A DNA stretch of 64,000 bases from the NCBI GenBank assembly GCA_034044135.1, contig CP139021.1:18501-82500 (forward strand). Reading direction: 5' to 3'. The position numbers and the translations under genes were made by a program. The notes beneath the pieces are model-generated. The model did not search any database. It saw nothing but the letters and a program-made list of their open reading frames with translations, and was not told where the DNA came from. Source of the stretch: Flammeovirgaceae bacterium SG7u.111. Lineage in GTDB: Bacteria; Bacteroidota; Bacteroidia; Cytophagales; Flammeovirgaceae. The stretch's first letter is position 1. Each line of letters begins with the position of its first letter. Of the stretch, positions 26,176 through 35,703 are shown piece by piece.

Positions 26176-29115
26176 GTGAAAAAAACTACATCAACACTAA
26201 GCCTCCTGCTGATACTGGCAGTGTGGACAACCTCGCTTTTTGCACAATCAACTCCACCAGCTACTTCGGCTAAAGATCGCCTAGCAGGGTTTTCCAAGAG
26301 AAAATCTTTGATAGAAAATTCTTTAGTAGCGCAAGTTCCTTTCAAAAATATTGGACCTACCGTAATGAGCGGGAGAGTGGTGGATATTGACATCAACGAA
26401 AAAGATCCTACGCATTTTTATGTAGCCTATGCTTCGGGTGGGCTTTGGAAAACAGAAAACAACGGGGCGAGCTTTACCCCACTTTTTGACAATGAAGCCG
26501 TAATGAGTATTGGTGATATAGCGGTGGACTGGGAAACCGAAACAATTTGGGTAGGAACGGGAGAGAATAATTCGAGCCGCTCATCTTATTCGGGAACGGG
26601 AATTTATAAAAGCACCGATTCGGGTAAAAATTGGGAACACCTTGGGCTTGAAGAAAGCCATCACATAGGCAGGATTATTTTACACCCCGAAAACAAAGAA
26701 ATTGCATGGGTAGCTTCTTTAGGTCATTTGTATTCTACCGATGAAGAAAGAGGTCTTTATAAAACTACGGATGGAGGAAAAACATGGAAAAAGACCATTT
26801 CCATCAATGAAATGACAGGAATAGTGGATCTGGTGATAGATCCCGAAAACCCAGATGTTTTATATGCGGCAGCTTGGGAGAGAATGAGGACGGCTTGGAA
26901 TTTTGTAGGCTCGGGAGAAGGTTCAGGGATTTATAAAAGTACCGATGGGGGCGAAACTTGGGATAAGTTGAATACAAAGAAAAGTGGCTTCCCTGCCACC
27001 AAAGGGGTGGGCAGAATTGGGCTTGCTGTTGCTCCTTCCAACCCTCAGATAGTTTATGCCATGCTCGATAACCAAGACCTGAGAGACAAGAAAAAAGAGG
27101 ACGAAAAATATGAGGTTACGAAGGAAAAGCTAAAATCGATGGATGCGAAGGTTTTTGCAAATCTTAAGGAGGAAGATATAAACGAGTTTTTGGACAGGCA
27201 AAATTTCCCGCAAAGCTACAATGCGACCGATATAAAAGCAGAAGTAGCAAAAGGTGATTTGAAGCCTATCGACTTGGTAAATTATTTGGAAGATGCAAAT
27301 GCTATGCTTTTCGATACGCCTATAAAAGGAGCAGAAGTGTACCGCTCGGATGACGGAGGGAAGACATGGAAAAAAACGCATGAAGATTATATAGAGAGCT
27401 TGGTATATACCTATGGTTATTATTTTGGGCAAATCCGAGTTTCCCCCACTAACCCCGATAAAATCTATACGGTTGGTGTACCTATCATAAAGTCTGAAGA
27501 TGCTGGAAAAACATGGAAATCGATCAATGGGGATAATGTCCATGCTGATCACCATGCCCTGTGGGTTAGCGATAGCCGAGAAGGGCATTTGGTGTTAGGC
27601 AACGATGGTGGAATAAATATTTCTTATGACGATGGAGAAACTTGGTTCAAGTGCAATTCGGTGGCTCTTGGGCAATTTTATTCGGTAAATGTGGATATGG
27701 CGAAGCCCTACAAAGTCTATGGAGGCTTGCAAGACAACGGCGTTTGGATGGGGAAACATACGTACCAATACAGCGATTCGTGGCACCAGTCGGGTAAATA
27801 TCCTTATCAAAGCATTATGGGCGGCGACGGAATGCAAGTTGAAATAGATACGAGGGATAATGCAACGGTCTATACGGGTTTCCAATTTGGAAATTATTAC
27901 CGCATCAACACAACTACAGGTGAAAGAAAGAAAATTACACCTAAACATGAGCTGGGCGAGCGCCCTTTGCGCTTCAACTGGCAAACGCCCATTTATCTTT
28001 CTCGCCACAACCAAGATGTGTTGTACATGGGTTCGAATAAATTCCATCGCTCGCTCAACAAAGGGGAGGAGTTCAAGACGCTATCGGGCGACCTGACTAC
28101 GGGTGGTAAAAAAGGAAATGTGCCCTACGGAACTTTGGCGACGATCCACGAATCTCCGCTCAAATTTGGACTGATCTACGTTGGTTCGGACGATGGACTG
28201 ATACATGTTTCCAAGGACGGAGGTTATAATTGGGAGAAAGTTTCAGATGGTTTGGGTGGAAAAGAGCTTTGGGTGAGCAGGGTTCAGGCTTCTGCTCATA
28301 AAGAACCGAGGGTGTATGCCTCGCTCAACGGTTACCGCTCCGATAACTTTGAGGCTCTCGTATATGCTTCGGAAGATTATGGAAAAACTTGGAAAAAAAT
28401 AGGTTTAGATCTGCCTGCTGAGCCGGTAAATGTGATAAAAGAAGATCCTGAAAATGAAGATATTTTATATGTAGGCACAGACCATGGTTTGTACATTTCC
28501 CTCGATAGAGGCAAGAGTTTTATGGCATTTTACCAAAACTTGCCTGCTGTAGCCATCCACGATCTGGTAGTACATCCGCGCGATAAAGACTTGGTGGTAG
28601 GAACGCACGGTCGCTCCATTTATGTAGCAAATGTAGAACATGTGCAGCAGCTTACGCCTGAGCTTCTTACCAAAGGCTTACACGCTTTCGAGGTAAGTTC
28701 CCTGAGGTTTAGCACCCGCTGGGGCAAAAAATCGTGGAGTGGCTGGAATGGTTTTTTTGAACCTGAAGTTGAGTTGCCTTTTTATGCTAAAAATGCAGGA
28801 ACTGTAACATTGGAAGTTTCCACCAAAGAAGGTGTAGCTCTTCAAAAAATGAATGTTGAAGCTGAAAAAGGACTTAATTACCTAACCTATGATTTGAGCT
28901 TTGATGAGAAAAACCTTTCTAGCTATCAATCTTTACTGGATGAAGGTTCAAAAGAAAAGGTCGAACTTGGAAAAGGGGACAATGGGAAATATTATTTGCA
29001 GCCTGGAAGCTTTAACCTGAAACTGATACAAGATGAAAATGAGAGTACAGTGAAGTTGGAAATAAAAAAGCCTAGAGGAAAAATGCCTAGGAAACCACAA
29101 AAAAAGACGCCGTAA
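26176..29115 (+). CDS. Secreted sortilin-like beta-propeller protein with nine Asp-box repeats
   Basis: A signal peptide (MKKTTSTLSLLLILAVWTTS, cut near LFAQ) begins this 979-residue protein. The body consists of BNR/Asp-box blades: STDSGKNW, TTDGGKTW, STDGGETW, SDDGGKTW, SEDAGKTW, SYDDGETW, SKDGGYNW, SEDYGKTW and SLDRGKSF, each followed by the xxLxVxPxxPxxIYAg type strand. This is the Vps10/sortilin-like or photosystem II assembly factor fold; relatives in Bacteroidota are labelled glycosyl hydrolases, but no catalytic acid pair can be pointed out. Residues 860-960 form a separate beta-rich domain and the tail is very basic (KKPRGKMPRKPQKKTP). No type IX sorting domain is seen. Substrate is unknown. 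Confidence 0.8.
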   Translation: MKKTTSTLSLLLILAVWTTSLFAQSTPPATSAKDRLAGFSKRKSLIENSLVAQVPFKNIGPTVMSGRVVDIDINEKDPTHFYVAYASGGLWKTENNGASFTPLFDNEAVMSIGDIAVDWETETIWVGTGENNSSRSSYSGTGIYKSTDSGKNWEHLGLEESHHIGRIILHPENKEIAWVASLGHLYSTDEERGLYKTTDGGKTWKKTISINEMTGIVDLVIDPENPDVLYAAAWERMRTAWNFVGSGEGSGIYKSTDGGETWDKLNTKKSGFPATKGVGRIGLAVAPSNPQIVYAMLDNQDLRDKKKEDEKYEVTKEKLKSMDAKVFANLKEEDINEFLDRQNFPQSYNATDIKAEVAKGDLKPIDLVNYLEDANAMLFDTPIKGAEVYRSDDGGKTWKKTHEDYIESLVYTYGYYFGQIRVSPTNPDKIYTVGVPIIKSEDAGKTWKSINGDNVHADHHALWVSDSREGHLVLGNDGGINISYDDGETWFKCNSVALGQFYSVNVDMAKPYKVYGGLQDNGVWMGKHTYQYSDSWHQSGKYPYQSIMGGDGMQVEIDTRDNATVYTGFQFGNYYRINTTTGERKKITPKHELGERPLRFNWQTPIYLSRHNQDVLYMGSNKFHRSLNKGEEFKTLSGDLTTGGKKGNVPYGTLATIHESPLKFGLIYVGSDDGLIHVSKDGGYNWEKVSDGLGGKELWVSRVQASAHKEPRVYASLNGYRSDNFEALVYASEDYGKTWKKIGLDLPAEPVNVIKEDPENEDILYVGTDHGLYISLDRGKSFMAFYQNLPAVAIHDLVVHPRDKDLVVGTHGRSIYVANVEHVQQLTPELLTKGLHAFEVSSLRFSTRWGKKSWSGWNGFFEPEVELPFYAKNAGTVTLEVSTKEGVALQKMNVEAEKGLNYLTYDLSFDEKNLSSYQSLLDEGSKEKVELGKGDNGKYYLQPGSFNLKLIQDENESTVKLEIKKPRGKMPRKPQKKTP

Positions 29116-29246
29116 AGCCTGTTATCGCATTGGTAGTGTTAAAATCTTTGAACATTCGCAATAATATCTGAAACCTTTGGCAATATCATTTTCAGGTTAG
29201 GTAATCATTTACATTATTTGCACTAAAATTATACAGTCATACTAAA

Positions 29247-30587
29247 ATGAAGATATTAATAGCTGGGGCTGGCGAAGTTGGATTTCACCTCGCAAAACTA
29301 TTGGCAAATGAAGAGCACGATATCGTGTTGATAGATTTGAACCAAGAGAAATTGAAATATGCCGAAGAACATCTTGATGTGGCTACGGTACGAGGAAAGT
29401 CTACTTCTTATAATGTGTTGAAAGGAGCTGGTGCTACCAATGCAGATATGCTCATATCCGTTACTTCATCCGAAGAAAATAACATTCTTACCTGTATCAT
29501 AGGAAAAAACCTTGGTACAGAGCGGACGATTGCTAGGGTAGATAATGTAGAGTTTTTGCAAGATGATATGAAGCTCGATTTGCTCCAAATGGGAGTAGAT
29601 GAGCTGATTTCGCCCGAAGCACTTGCCTCTAAGGAGATAAAGCGCCTTCTGAGAGAAGCTGCTATTACCGATAATTACGACTTTGAGCGTGGCCAACTTT
29701 CACTAATTGGTATTACCATAGATGCAAAAGATCCGCTCAATAATAAAACCTTGGCGGAAACTACTCATCTTAACCCGGGACTTAATTTTATCACCGTTGC
29801 TATTCTTCGAGATAATAAAACAATTATTCCAAGGGGAGATACACGGTTTCAGCTAGATGATCATGTGTACTACATAGCCGAGCCAGAGGGTGTGGAGAAA
29901 GTATTGAAACTTACGGGAAAAAAGCGTTCTAAGATCAAGAATATCATGATTTTGGGTGGAAGTAAGGCAGGTTATCATGCTGCACGGGGTTTGAGTAGGC
30001 AGTATAACGTGAAGCTCTTGGAAATTGACAAAGACAAATGTTTTCATTTGGCTGATCAATTGGAAGAAACTATGGTGATCAATGGAGATGGAAGGGAAGT
30101 AGAGCTTTTGGAAGAAGAGGGAATTGAAAATGTAGATGCATTTATTGCACTTACAGGCAACTCCGAAACTAATATTATTTCAAGTTTAGTTGCTAAAAAC
30201 CATAAAGTACCCAAAACCATTGCCTTGGTGGAAAACATGAGCTACATCCACCTATCGCAAAACATAGGCGTAGATACGCTGATCAATAAAAAGTTGATTG
30301 CTGCCAATTTTATATTTAGGTACATACGAGAAGGACAAGTAGTGACCATCACGAGTATCCATGGGGTAGACGCAGAAATTTTGGAATTTGTAGTGAAGGA
30401 AGACTCCAAAATTATTTCAGCTCCGCTCAAAGACTTAGAGTTTCCTAAAACAGCGATAGTAGGTGGGGTAATCAGAAAGGGCAAAGGTCATATCACTATG
30501 GGTGACTTTACTTTTGAGCCTAACGATAGGGTAGTGGTGCTATCCAAACCCGAATGCATACATAAAGTCGAAGACTTTTTTAAATAG
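29247..30587 (+). CDS. trkA: Trk potassium uptake regulatory subunit TrkA
   Basis: TrkA is the cytoplasmic NAD(H)-binding ring that gates the TrkH channel. It contains two repeats of a Rossmann RCK-N domain followed by an RCK-C domain: the first nucleotide loop is AGAGEVGFHLAKLLANEEHD with the acidic end VLIDL, the second is LGGSKAGYHAARGLSRQYNV with LLEIDKDK. RCK-C segments are at IAEPEGVEKVLKLTGKK and GDFTFEPNDRVVVLSKPE. The length of 446 residues is normal. trkH follows 91 bases downstream, with a weak hairpin and T-run in between. Confidence 0.95.
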   Translation: MKILIAGAGEVGFHLAKLLANEEHDIVLIDLNQEKLKYAEEHLDVATVRGKSTSYNVLKGAGATNADMLISVTSSEENNILTCIIGKNLGTERTIARVDNVEFLQDDMKLDLLQMGVDELISPEALASKEIKRLLREAAITDNYDFERGQLSLIGITIDAKDPLNNKTLAETTHLNPGLNFITVAILRDNKTIIPRGDTRFQLDDHVYYIAEPEGVEKVLKLTGKKRSKIKNIMILGGSKAGYHAARGLSRQYNVKLLEIDKDKCFHLADQLEETMVINGDGREVELLEEEGIENVDAFIALTGNSETNIISSLVAKNHKVPKTIALVENMSYIHLSQNIGVDTLINKKLIAANFIFRYIREGQVVTITSIHGVDAEILEFVVKEDSKIISAPLKDLEFPKTAIVGGVIRKGKGHITMGDFTFEPNDRVVVLSKPECIHKVEDFFK

Positions 30588-30605
30588 GACATTGGTAACA
30601 GTAGC

Positions 30606-30638
30606 CCATCAAACTCTTCATAGTCTGGTGGTTTTTTT
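30606..30638 (+). terminator. Weak attenuator-like hairpin between trkA and trkH
   Basis: CCATCA (30606-30611) and TGGTGG (30626-30631) can pair with one G-U, followed by seven T. The stem is only six pairs, so it would end transcription partly at best and could lower trkH relative to trkA. Confidence 0.35.
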
Positions 30639-30678
30639 GAAAATATATAATGAATAGATTCTTTATATCTAGTGCTTC

Positions 30679-32136
30679 ATGAGGCATAATTGGAAAATCA
30701 TCGGAAGCTTTTTAGGCTTACTTCTGGCTATTAATGGCTTGTTTATGTTATTATGCCTACCTTTTTCATTATATTTTAATGAAGGCGATTGGGTCGCGTT
30801 ACTTGCTTCGGGCTTGCTTACGCTAGGTGTAGGTGCGGCATTGTGGACGCTGAAGAGTAAAGCTAAAAGTAAGGAACTTAAAAAGCGCGATGGGTACTTG
30901 ATCGTGACCTTGGGCTGGTTGGCTATGTCGCTTTTTGGTTGCCTCCCCTTTGTGCTCAGTGGAGCCATTCCTAACCTGACCGATGCCTTTTTCGAGACCA
31001 TGTCGGGTTTTACCACCACAGGGGCAACTATTCTTGTCGATATAGAAGGCGTACACAAAGGTTTGCTTTTTTGGCGAAGCATGACCCAATGGATAGGCGG
31101 GATGGGGATCATTGTTCTTACCGTTGCCATTTTGCCAATTTTGGGAATTGGGGGGATGCAGCTTTTTGTAGCTGAAGCACCTGGAATTGCTCCCGATAAG
31201 CTGAAACCGCGGATTCAGGCTACGGCAAAGCGACTTTGGTTAGTGTATGCAGGCTTGACCGTGATAGAATGTGTGCTGCTCATGCTAGGTGGCATGGGTT
31301 TTTACGATGCAATCAACCATAGTTTGACTACGATGGCTACAGGTGGTTTTTCCACAAAGAATGCAAGCGTAGATCATTTTACATCGCCTTATATTCAGTA
31401 TGTGATCACCGTATTCATGTTTTTGGCCGGTACTAGTTTTACCCTCAACTACTTTATGTTCAAAGGTAAGTTTAGTAAGTTTTGGACTAATGAGGAGTTT
31501 AGGTATTACTTTCTATCTACCCTTATTTTTACCCTGATTACAGCAGTTACGGTTTATTTTGTGACAGATGATGGGATTGAAAAATCATTTAGAGATGCTG
31601 TATTCCAGGTAGTTTCTATCATTACCACCACAGGATATGGAACTTCAGATTATACCACTTGGACACCTTTCATTACGATGTTGTTCTTCATTATGATGTT
31701 TGTAGGAGGTTCTGCTGGGTCAACTGCTGGTGGGATTAAAATAGTGCGGCATGTCATTTTGTTTAAAAACAGTGCGCTAGAGCTGAAGCGTCAGCTTCAT
31801 CCTTCAGCGGTGATGCCCGTTCGGTTCAACAATAAAGCGGTATCCCAACAGATTACCTTCAACGTACTTGCCTTTTTTATTATTTTCATCTCCATTTTTG
31901 CATTTAGCTCTTTGGTTATTTCTATGATGGGGCTGAACTTTGAAACAGCGGTAAGTGCGGTGGCAACCTGTATTGGAAATATTGGTCCAGGGCTCGATTC
32001 CGTAGGACCAAAAGCAAACTTTTCCCACCTCCCAGGCGCTGCAAAATGGCTGCTTTCTTTCTTGATGCTGCTAGGAAGGTTAGAGCTTTTTACCGTTTTG
32101 ATGTTAATTACACCTTATTATTGGAAAAAGACCTAG
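30679..32136 (+). CDS. trkH: Trk potassium uptake channel subunit TrkH
   Basis: TrkH is the inner-membrane potassium channel that assembles with TrkA. The four selectivity-filter loops are recognizable: MSGFTTTGATILVDIEG, then SLTTMATGGFSTKNASVDHF, SIITTTGYGTSDYTTW and ATCIGNIGPGLDSVGPKANF. Also visible are WRSMTQWIGGMGIIVLTVAI and the GGSAGSTAGGIKIVRHVI loop. Its 485 residues hold the usual ten or more membrane helices. It is the natural partner of the upstream trkA. Confidence 0.95.
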   Translation: MRHNWKIIGSFLGLLLAINGLFMLLCLPFSLYFNEGDWVALLASGLLTLGVGAALWTLKSKAKSKELKKRDGYLIVTLGWLAMSLFGCLPFVLSGAIPNLTDAFFETMSGFTTTGATILVDIEGVHKGLLFWRSMTQWIGGMGIIVLTVAILPILGIGGMQLFVAEAPGIAPDKLKPRIQATAKRLWLVYAGLTVIECVLLMLGGMGFYDAINHSLTTMATGGFSTKNASVDHFTSPYIQYVITVFMFLAGTSFTLNYFMFKGKFSKFWTNEEFRYYFLSTLIFTLITAVTVYFVTDDGIEKSFRDAVFQVVSIITTTGYGTSDYTTWTPFITMLFFIMMFVGGSAGSTAGGIKIVRHVILFKNSALELKRQLHPSAVMPVRFNNKAVSQQITFNVLAFFIIFISIFAFSSLVISMMGLNFETAVSAVATCIGNIGPGLDSVGPKANFSHLPGAAKWLLSFLMLLGRLELFTVLMLITPYYWKKT

Positions 32137-32182
32137 TTTTTATACCAAAAAAACCAAATACTTTTTTGTTAAACTCATAATA

Positions 32183-32211
32183 AAGCTTACTTTAGTCATT
32201 GGTGTAAGCTT
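32183..32211. repeat. Inverted repeat downstream of trkH
   Basis: AAGCTTAC (32183-32190) and GTAAGCTT (32204-32211) form a perfect eight-base stem with a 13-base loop. There is no T-run, so it is not a standard terminator. It lies 46 bases after the trkH stop in a 223-base gap that otherwise shows nothing. Confidence 0.4.
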
Positions 32212-32359
32212 GCTTCCTAGCTATAGTTAGTGATCTAGTTAAAGTAAACACTTCTCACCCCTTCTTCACTAAAGTATAATCTCTTCGTATGTTATTAATT
32301 TGTGTAGGAGATACAACATCTATTTGAATACCTTTTTTCACTAGTTTAAGAAGAAAAAA

Positions 32360-32734
32360 ATGGATTTAAGAACTTCATGGGAAAACTTTAGAAAACAACC
32401 ATATTTTATACCTGCTATCCTTGGTTTTGTAGCTGGTGCTGCGATATATATTGTATCCGCAGTACTTGGTGATACTATTAGTAGAGTAGGATTGGCTATA
32501 AATACTTTGGCCACGGTTGGTCTTTTTATTTATAAAAAATATAGTACAAAAGAAGAGTACAATAGTTTTCGTACCGCAGTGATATACTATTTGCTGATTT
32601 TAGTTGGAAATACATTGTGGCTTCGCTTTATTCATACCACATTATTTGATTCATTTTCCATGAGTTTGGTGTTTTTTATTGGCATTCTAATCCTTACAAA
32701 GATACATATGGAGAATAGATTCGAAGAGGTATAA
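32360..32734 (+). CDS. Hypothetical four-helix membrane protein
   Basis: I do not recognise a family. The 124 residues contain a short polar N-terminus (MDLRTSWENFRKQPYF), then four hydrophobic helices near residues 16-38, 41-56, 68-88 and 94-112, with a basic-acidic loop KKYSTKEEYNSFR between the second and third, and a short charged tail ENRFEEV. It is flanked by 220-240-base gaps, so it is probably monocistronic. Composition and codon use look like those of its neighbours. Function is unknown. Confidence 0.65.
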   Translation: MDLRTSWENFRKQPYFIPAILGFVAGAAIYIVSAVLGDTISRVGLAINTLATVGLFIYKKYSTKEEYNSFRTAVIYYLLILVGNTLWLRFIHTTLFDSFSMSLVFFIGILILTKIHMENRFEEV

Positions 32735-32973
32735 AGTATCCATCATTTTTCCAATTAGACATTTCTTGCAAGATGTTTTATTGGAAAGGAACTAGTATTT
32801 TGTTCGTTATAAATTCCACCTTTAGTAGAAAGATATTTTGAAGGGCTGTTCGGGTAGGGCTCAGCTTTTTAATTAATCATATTTCTTCGTACGCTACAGC
32901 TTTTCTTAAAGCTATTTATATCTTTACCTCAATTTATAGGAGTTAATAAAACCCTACATATTTCCATTTTCTT

Positions 32974-33753
32974 ATGAATAAAACAGCCGAGCTGGAAGAA
33001 AAAATAGACCTACTGCTTTGGACAGGGCAATTACTGTTGCAAAGTGGAGCTGATAGTAACCGAATAGATAGAAATATTAGAAGAGTTGCCGCATTTATGG
33101 GGCTTTCTCCAGAAAAGCTTCATTTGCACATCACATTCACCACGCTCATGATCACCATTGGCGATAATGTGAATTCGTTCACCAAGTTTAGAAAGTGTAA
33201 AAAACATGGAGTAAATATGACGGTTGTTTCAGCCATAAGTAGGCTGTCGTGGAAGGCCATTAAAGATGATTATAGCCTTGAGCAGTACAGGGAAGAATTA
33301 GATAGAATTAATCATATTCCCCATCATTATCCAAGGTGGTTTTTGCTACTTTCGGTAGGAATGGCTTGTGGAGCTTTTTGTTTGTTATTTGGTGGTGATT
33401 GGATTAGTATGGCAAATACCGTGGTAGCTACCATGGTTGCCCTATTTGTGAGGCAAGAGCTTCACAAGAAAGGCTTGAACGGCTATTTTATTATCACCGT
33501 ATCGGCATTTGTAGCAACATCCGTAGGCAGTGTTTCCACGCTTATGCATGTAAGCGATAGCAGCCAATATGCTATTTTGGCTTCGGTTCTTTTCCTCATT
33601 CCCGGTGTTCCGCTCATCAACTCTCTCGACGATATGCTGGACGGATTTACCATAGTTGGGCTTACCCGAGCCATTGTTGGTTTGCTTATGGTGATGTCTA
33701 TTTCTTTGGGAATGATAGCTGCTCTTTCTTTACTTAATATCGAAACCTTATAG
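32974..33753 (+). CDS. Threonine/serine exporter, ThrE N-terminal half (DUF1212)
   Basis: In Corynebacterium ThrE is one protein that exports threonine and serine; in many bacteria it is split into a DUF1212 half and a DUF3815 half, as here. The conserved start LLLWTGQLLLQSGADSNRID and the segment LHLHITFTTLMITIGDNVNS, with the VNMTVVSAISRLSWKA strand, identify the first half. About five membrane helices follow from residue 120, with the FLIPGVPLINSLDDMLDGFT motif. The length is 259 residues. The second half begins four bases later. Transported substrate is inferred from the family. Confidence 0.88.
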   Translation: MNKTAELEEKIDLLLWTGQLLLQSGADSNRIDRNIRRVAAFMGLSPEKLHLHITFTTLMITIGDNVNSFTKFRKCKKHGVNMTVVSAISRLSWKAIKDDYSLEQYREELDRINHIPHHYPRWFLLLSVGMACGAFCLLFGGDWISMANTVVATMVALFVRQELHKKGLNGYFIITVSAFVATSVGSVSTLMHVSDSSQYAILASVLFLIPGVPLINSLDDMLDGFTIVGLTRAIVGLLMVMSISLGMIAALSLLNIETL

Positions 33754-33757
33754 ATAT

Positions 33758-34288
33758 ATGGAACTTACTGACTTATTATTAAGTGGAGTTTGGGGAGCAA
33801 TTGCCGCTGGAGGGTTTGCCATCCTTTTCAATGTTCCTGTCCGAACTCTGTTGTTTGCTGCCTTAGGTGGTGCAATAGGGCTTATCTGTCGAAATATTTT
33901 CCATTATTATATAGGCTTTCACTTAGAGTTTTCCTCTTTTTTGGGAGCACTTTGCGCAGCTACGTGGGGTGCATTTTGGTCGCATAAGGTGCATACGCCG
34001 GGGCACGTAATCTCAATTCCTTCGGTTATTCCGATGGTACCAGGTGTGTTTTCTTACAAAGGAATGATTGGGCTGATAAATTTCAATAGCAGCGATTTGC
34101 CGCAAGATGAGCATTTGGCTACAACAGTTTCTTTCTTGTTGAAAGCTATTTTTATCTTGGCAGGGCTTTCGCTAGGTACGGCTATTCCCAACCTGATTGA
34201 CCGCTTGCTTATGCAAAAAGGAAAGCAAGAAAGGGTTACGCAATCGCTCCAAAAGAAAAATGCTAAAAGGAAAATTGAGTTCGATTAA
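33758..34288 (+). CDS. Threonine/serine exporter, ThrE C-terminal half (DUF3815)
   Basis: This 176-residue protein supplies the remaining four or five membrane helices. Landmarks are GVWGAIAAGGFAILFNVPVR, GGAIGLICRN, the helix with CAATWGAFWSHKVHTPGHV and the motif SVIPMVPGVFSYKGMIGLIN. The tail is basic (KKNAKRKIEFD) and lies in the cytoplasm. It is four bases downstream of its partner half. Its stop codon overlaps the stop of radA on the other strand, so the two transcripts converge without a gap. Confidence 0.87.
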   Translation: MELTDLLLSGVWGAIAAGGFAILFNVPVRTLLFAALGGAIGLICRNIFHYYIGFHLEFSSFLGALCAATWGAFWSHKVHTPGHVISIPSVIPMVPGVFSYKGMIGLINFNSSDLPQDEHLATTVSFLLKAIFILAGLSLGTAIPNLIDRLLMQKGKQERVTQSLQKKNAKRKIEFD

Positions 34289-35667
34289 AAAAGTAAGCCA
34301 AATACATCTTCGAGCTTAGCTACTGGGATTATTTTTATTTGGAAAGACTTTCCATCCAGCCCTTTTTTGTTGTACTTGGAAATAAAAATCTCTTCAAAAC
34401 CTAGCTTTTCAGCTTCGCTAATTCGGTTTTCTATACGAGGGATTGCCCTAATTTCTCCTCCCAGGCCAACCTCGGCGGCGAAGCACATTTTGCTGCTCAC
34501 CGATACATCTTCAAAAGAAGAAATGATGGAAGCGCATACGGCTAAATCAATAGAAGGATCTTCTATTTTGAGCCCACCTGTTATGTTGAGGAAAACATCT
34601 TGCAAGCCAAGGCGATAACCGCCTCTTTTTTCCAATACGGCAAGTAGCATATTTAGCCTTTTAGAGTCGAAGCCCGTGCAGCTCCTTTGTGGGTTTCCAT
34701 ATACCGAGCTGCTCACCAAGGATTGGATTTCGACCAGCAAAGGTCGGTTTCCCTCAAGGGTAGCTCCTATGGTAATACCACTCAAATCTTCTTCCCGTTG
34801 GGTAAGCAATATTTCCGAAGGGTTGCTCACTTGCCTTAGCCCTGTCGATTGCATTTCATAAATACCAAGTTCAGAGGTAGAACCAAAGCGGTTTTTAGTG
34901 GTTCGCATCACCCGGTAGCTCATGTGGCGGTCGCCTTCAAATTGCAATACGGTATCTACCATATGTTCCAGCACTTTTGGTCCTGCCAAGCTTCCTTCTT
35001 TGGTGATATGGCCAATTAGAAATACGGGCGTGCCTGTTTCTTTGGCATAACTAATAAGCTCGGCAGCGCATTCCCGCACTTGCGAAACACTTCCCGCAGC
35101 CGACTCCACTATAGAAGAGTGTAAGGTTTGGATGGAGTCAATAATCAACAGGTTGGGCTCGGTGCTTTTTACCTGCTGGAAAATAGCTTGTGTATTGGTT
35201 TCAGTTAAAATCAGACAACTATCTGGCAAGGTGTTTTTAATTCTTGCAGCCCGCATTTTTATTTGTTGTCCACTTTCTTCTCCCGATACATAAAGAATTT
35301 TGAGTTGGGGCATTTCTAAGGCTAGCTGAAGGGTTAGGGTAGATTTTCCAATTCCAGGCTCACCGCCTATCAGTACTACTGAACCTGGCATAATCCCTCC
35401 GCCCAGCACTCGGTCAAACTCGGTGTCGCCAGTCAGGAACCGCTCCTCTTCTTGGTAGGCAATTTGGTTGAGTGGTCGGGGTTTGTTAGCCGTTATTTTT
35501 TTGCCTTGGGGCTCAGTGTCCCAAATGGGTTGCTTACCTGAGCTAGGGGTAATTACCTCCTCTACAAAGGTGTTCCATTCTTCGCAAGAAGAACATTTTC
35601 CTTGCCATTTGGGGGAGTTGTGCCCGCAGTTTTGACACACATAAATAGTTTTTGCTTTTTTAGCCAT
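34285..35667 (-). CDS. radA: DNA repair protein RadA (Sms)
   Basis: RadA is a RecA-like, DnaB-related motor that drives branch migration in recombination. The N-terminal zinc finger is CQNCG then CSSC; Walker A is GGEPGIGKST; the RadA-specific loop is TKNRFGSTSE; and a Lon-like C-terminal domain begins near VSSSVYGNPQRSCTGFDSKR. The length of 460 residues is standard. The frame extends two codons upstream to a TTG, but ATG 35667 gives the common start MAKKAKTIYVCQNCG. It lies 36 bases or so after an unrelated minus-strand gene and ends overlapped with the exporter gene. Confidence 0.96.
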   Translation of the reverse strand: MAKKAKTIYVCQNCGHNSPKWQGKCSSCEEWNTFVEEVITPSSGKQPIWDTEPQGKKITANKPRPLNQIAYQEEERFLTGDTEFDRVLGGGIMPGSVVLIGGEPGIGKSTLTLQLALEMPQLKILYVSGEESGQQIKMRAARIKNTLPDSCLILTETNTQAIFQQVKSTEPNLLIIDSIQTLHSSIVESAAGSVSQVRECAAELISYAKETGTPVFLIGHITKEGSLAGPKVLEHMVDTVLQFEGDRHMSYRVMRTTKNRFGSTSELGIYEMQSTGLRQVSNPSEILLTQREEDLSGITIGATLEGNRPLLVEIQSLVSSSVYGNPQRSCTGFDSKRLNMLLAVLEKRGGYRLGLQDVFLNITGGLKIEDPSIDLAVCASIISSFEDVSVSSKMCFAAEVGLGGEIRAIPRIENRISEAEKLGFEEIFISKYNKKGLDGKSFQIKIIPVAKLEDVFGLLF

Positions 35668-35703
35668 TGCCAAATTTAAGCAAATTCTTTTCTGTAAAAA
35701 AAG

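Noticed and set aside
32974..34288. Two adjacent halves of ThrE could be a frameshifted gene
   Set aside because: Each half has its own start and stop with a four-base gap, and the split form is widespread and functional.
34285..34288. Overlapping stop codons of thrE half and radA
   Set aside because: Convergent genes with overlapping stops are ordinary in compact genomes.
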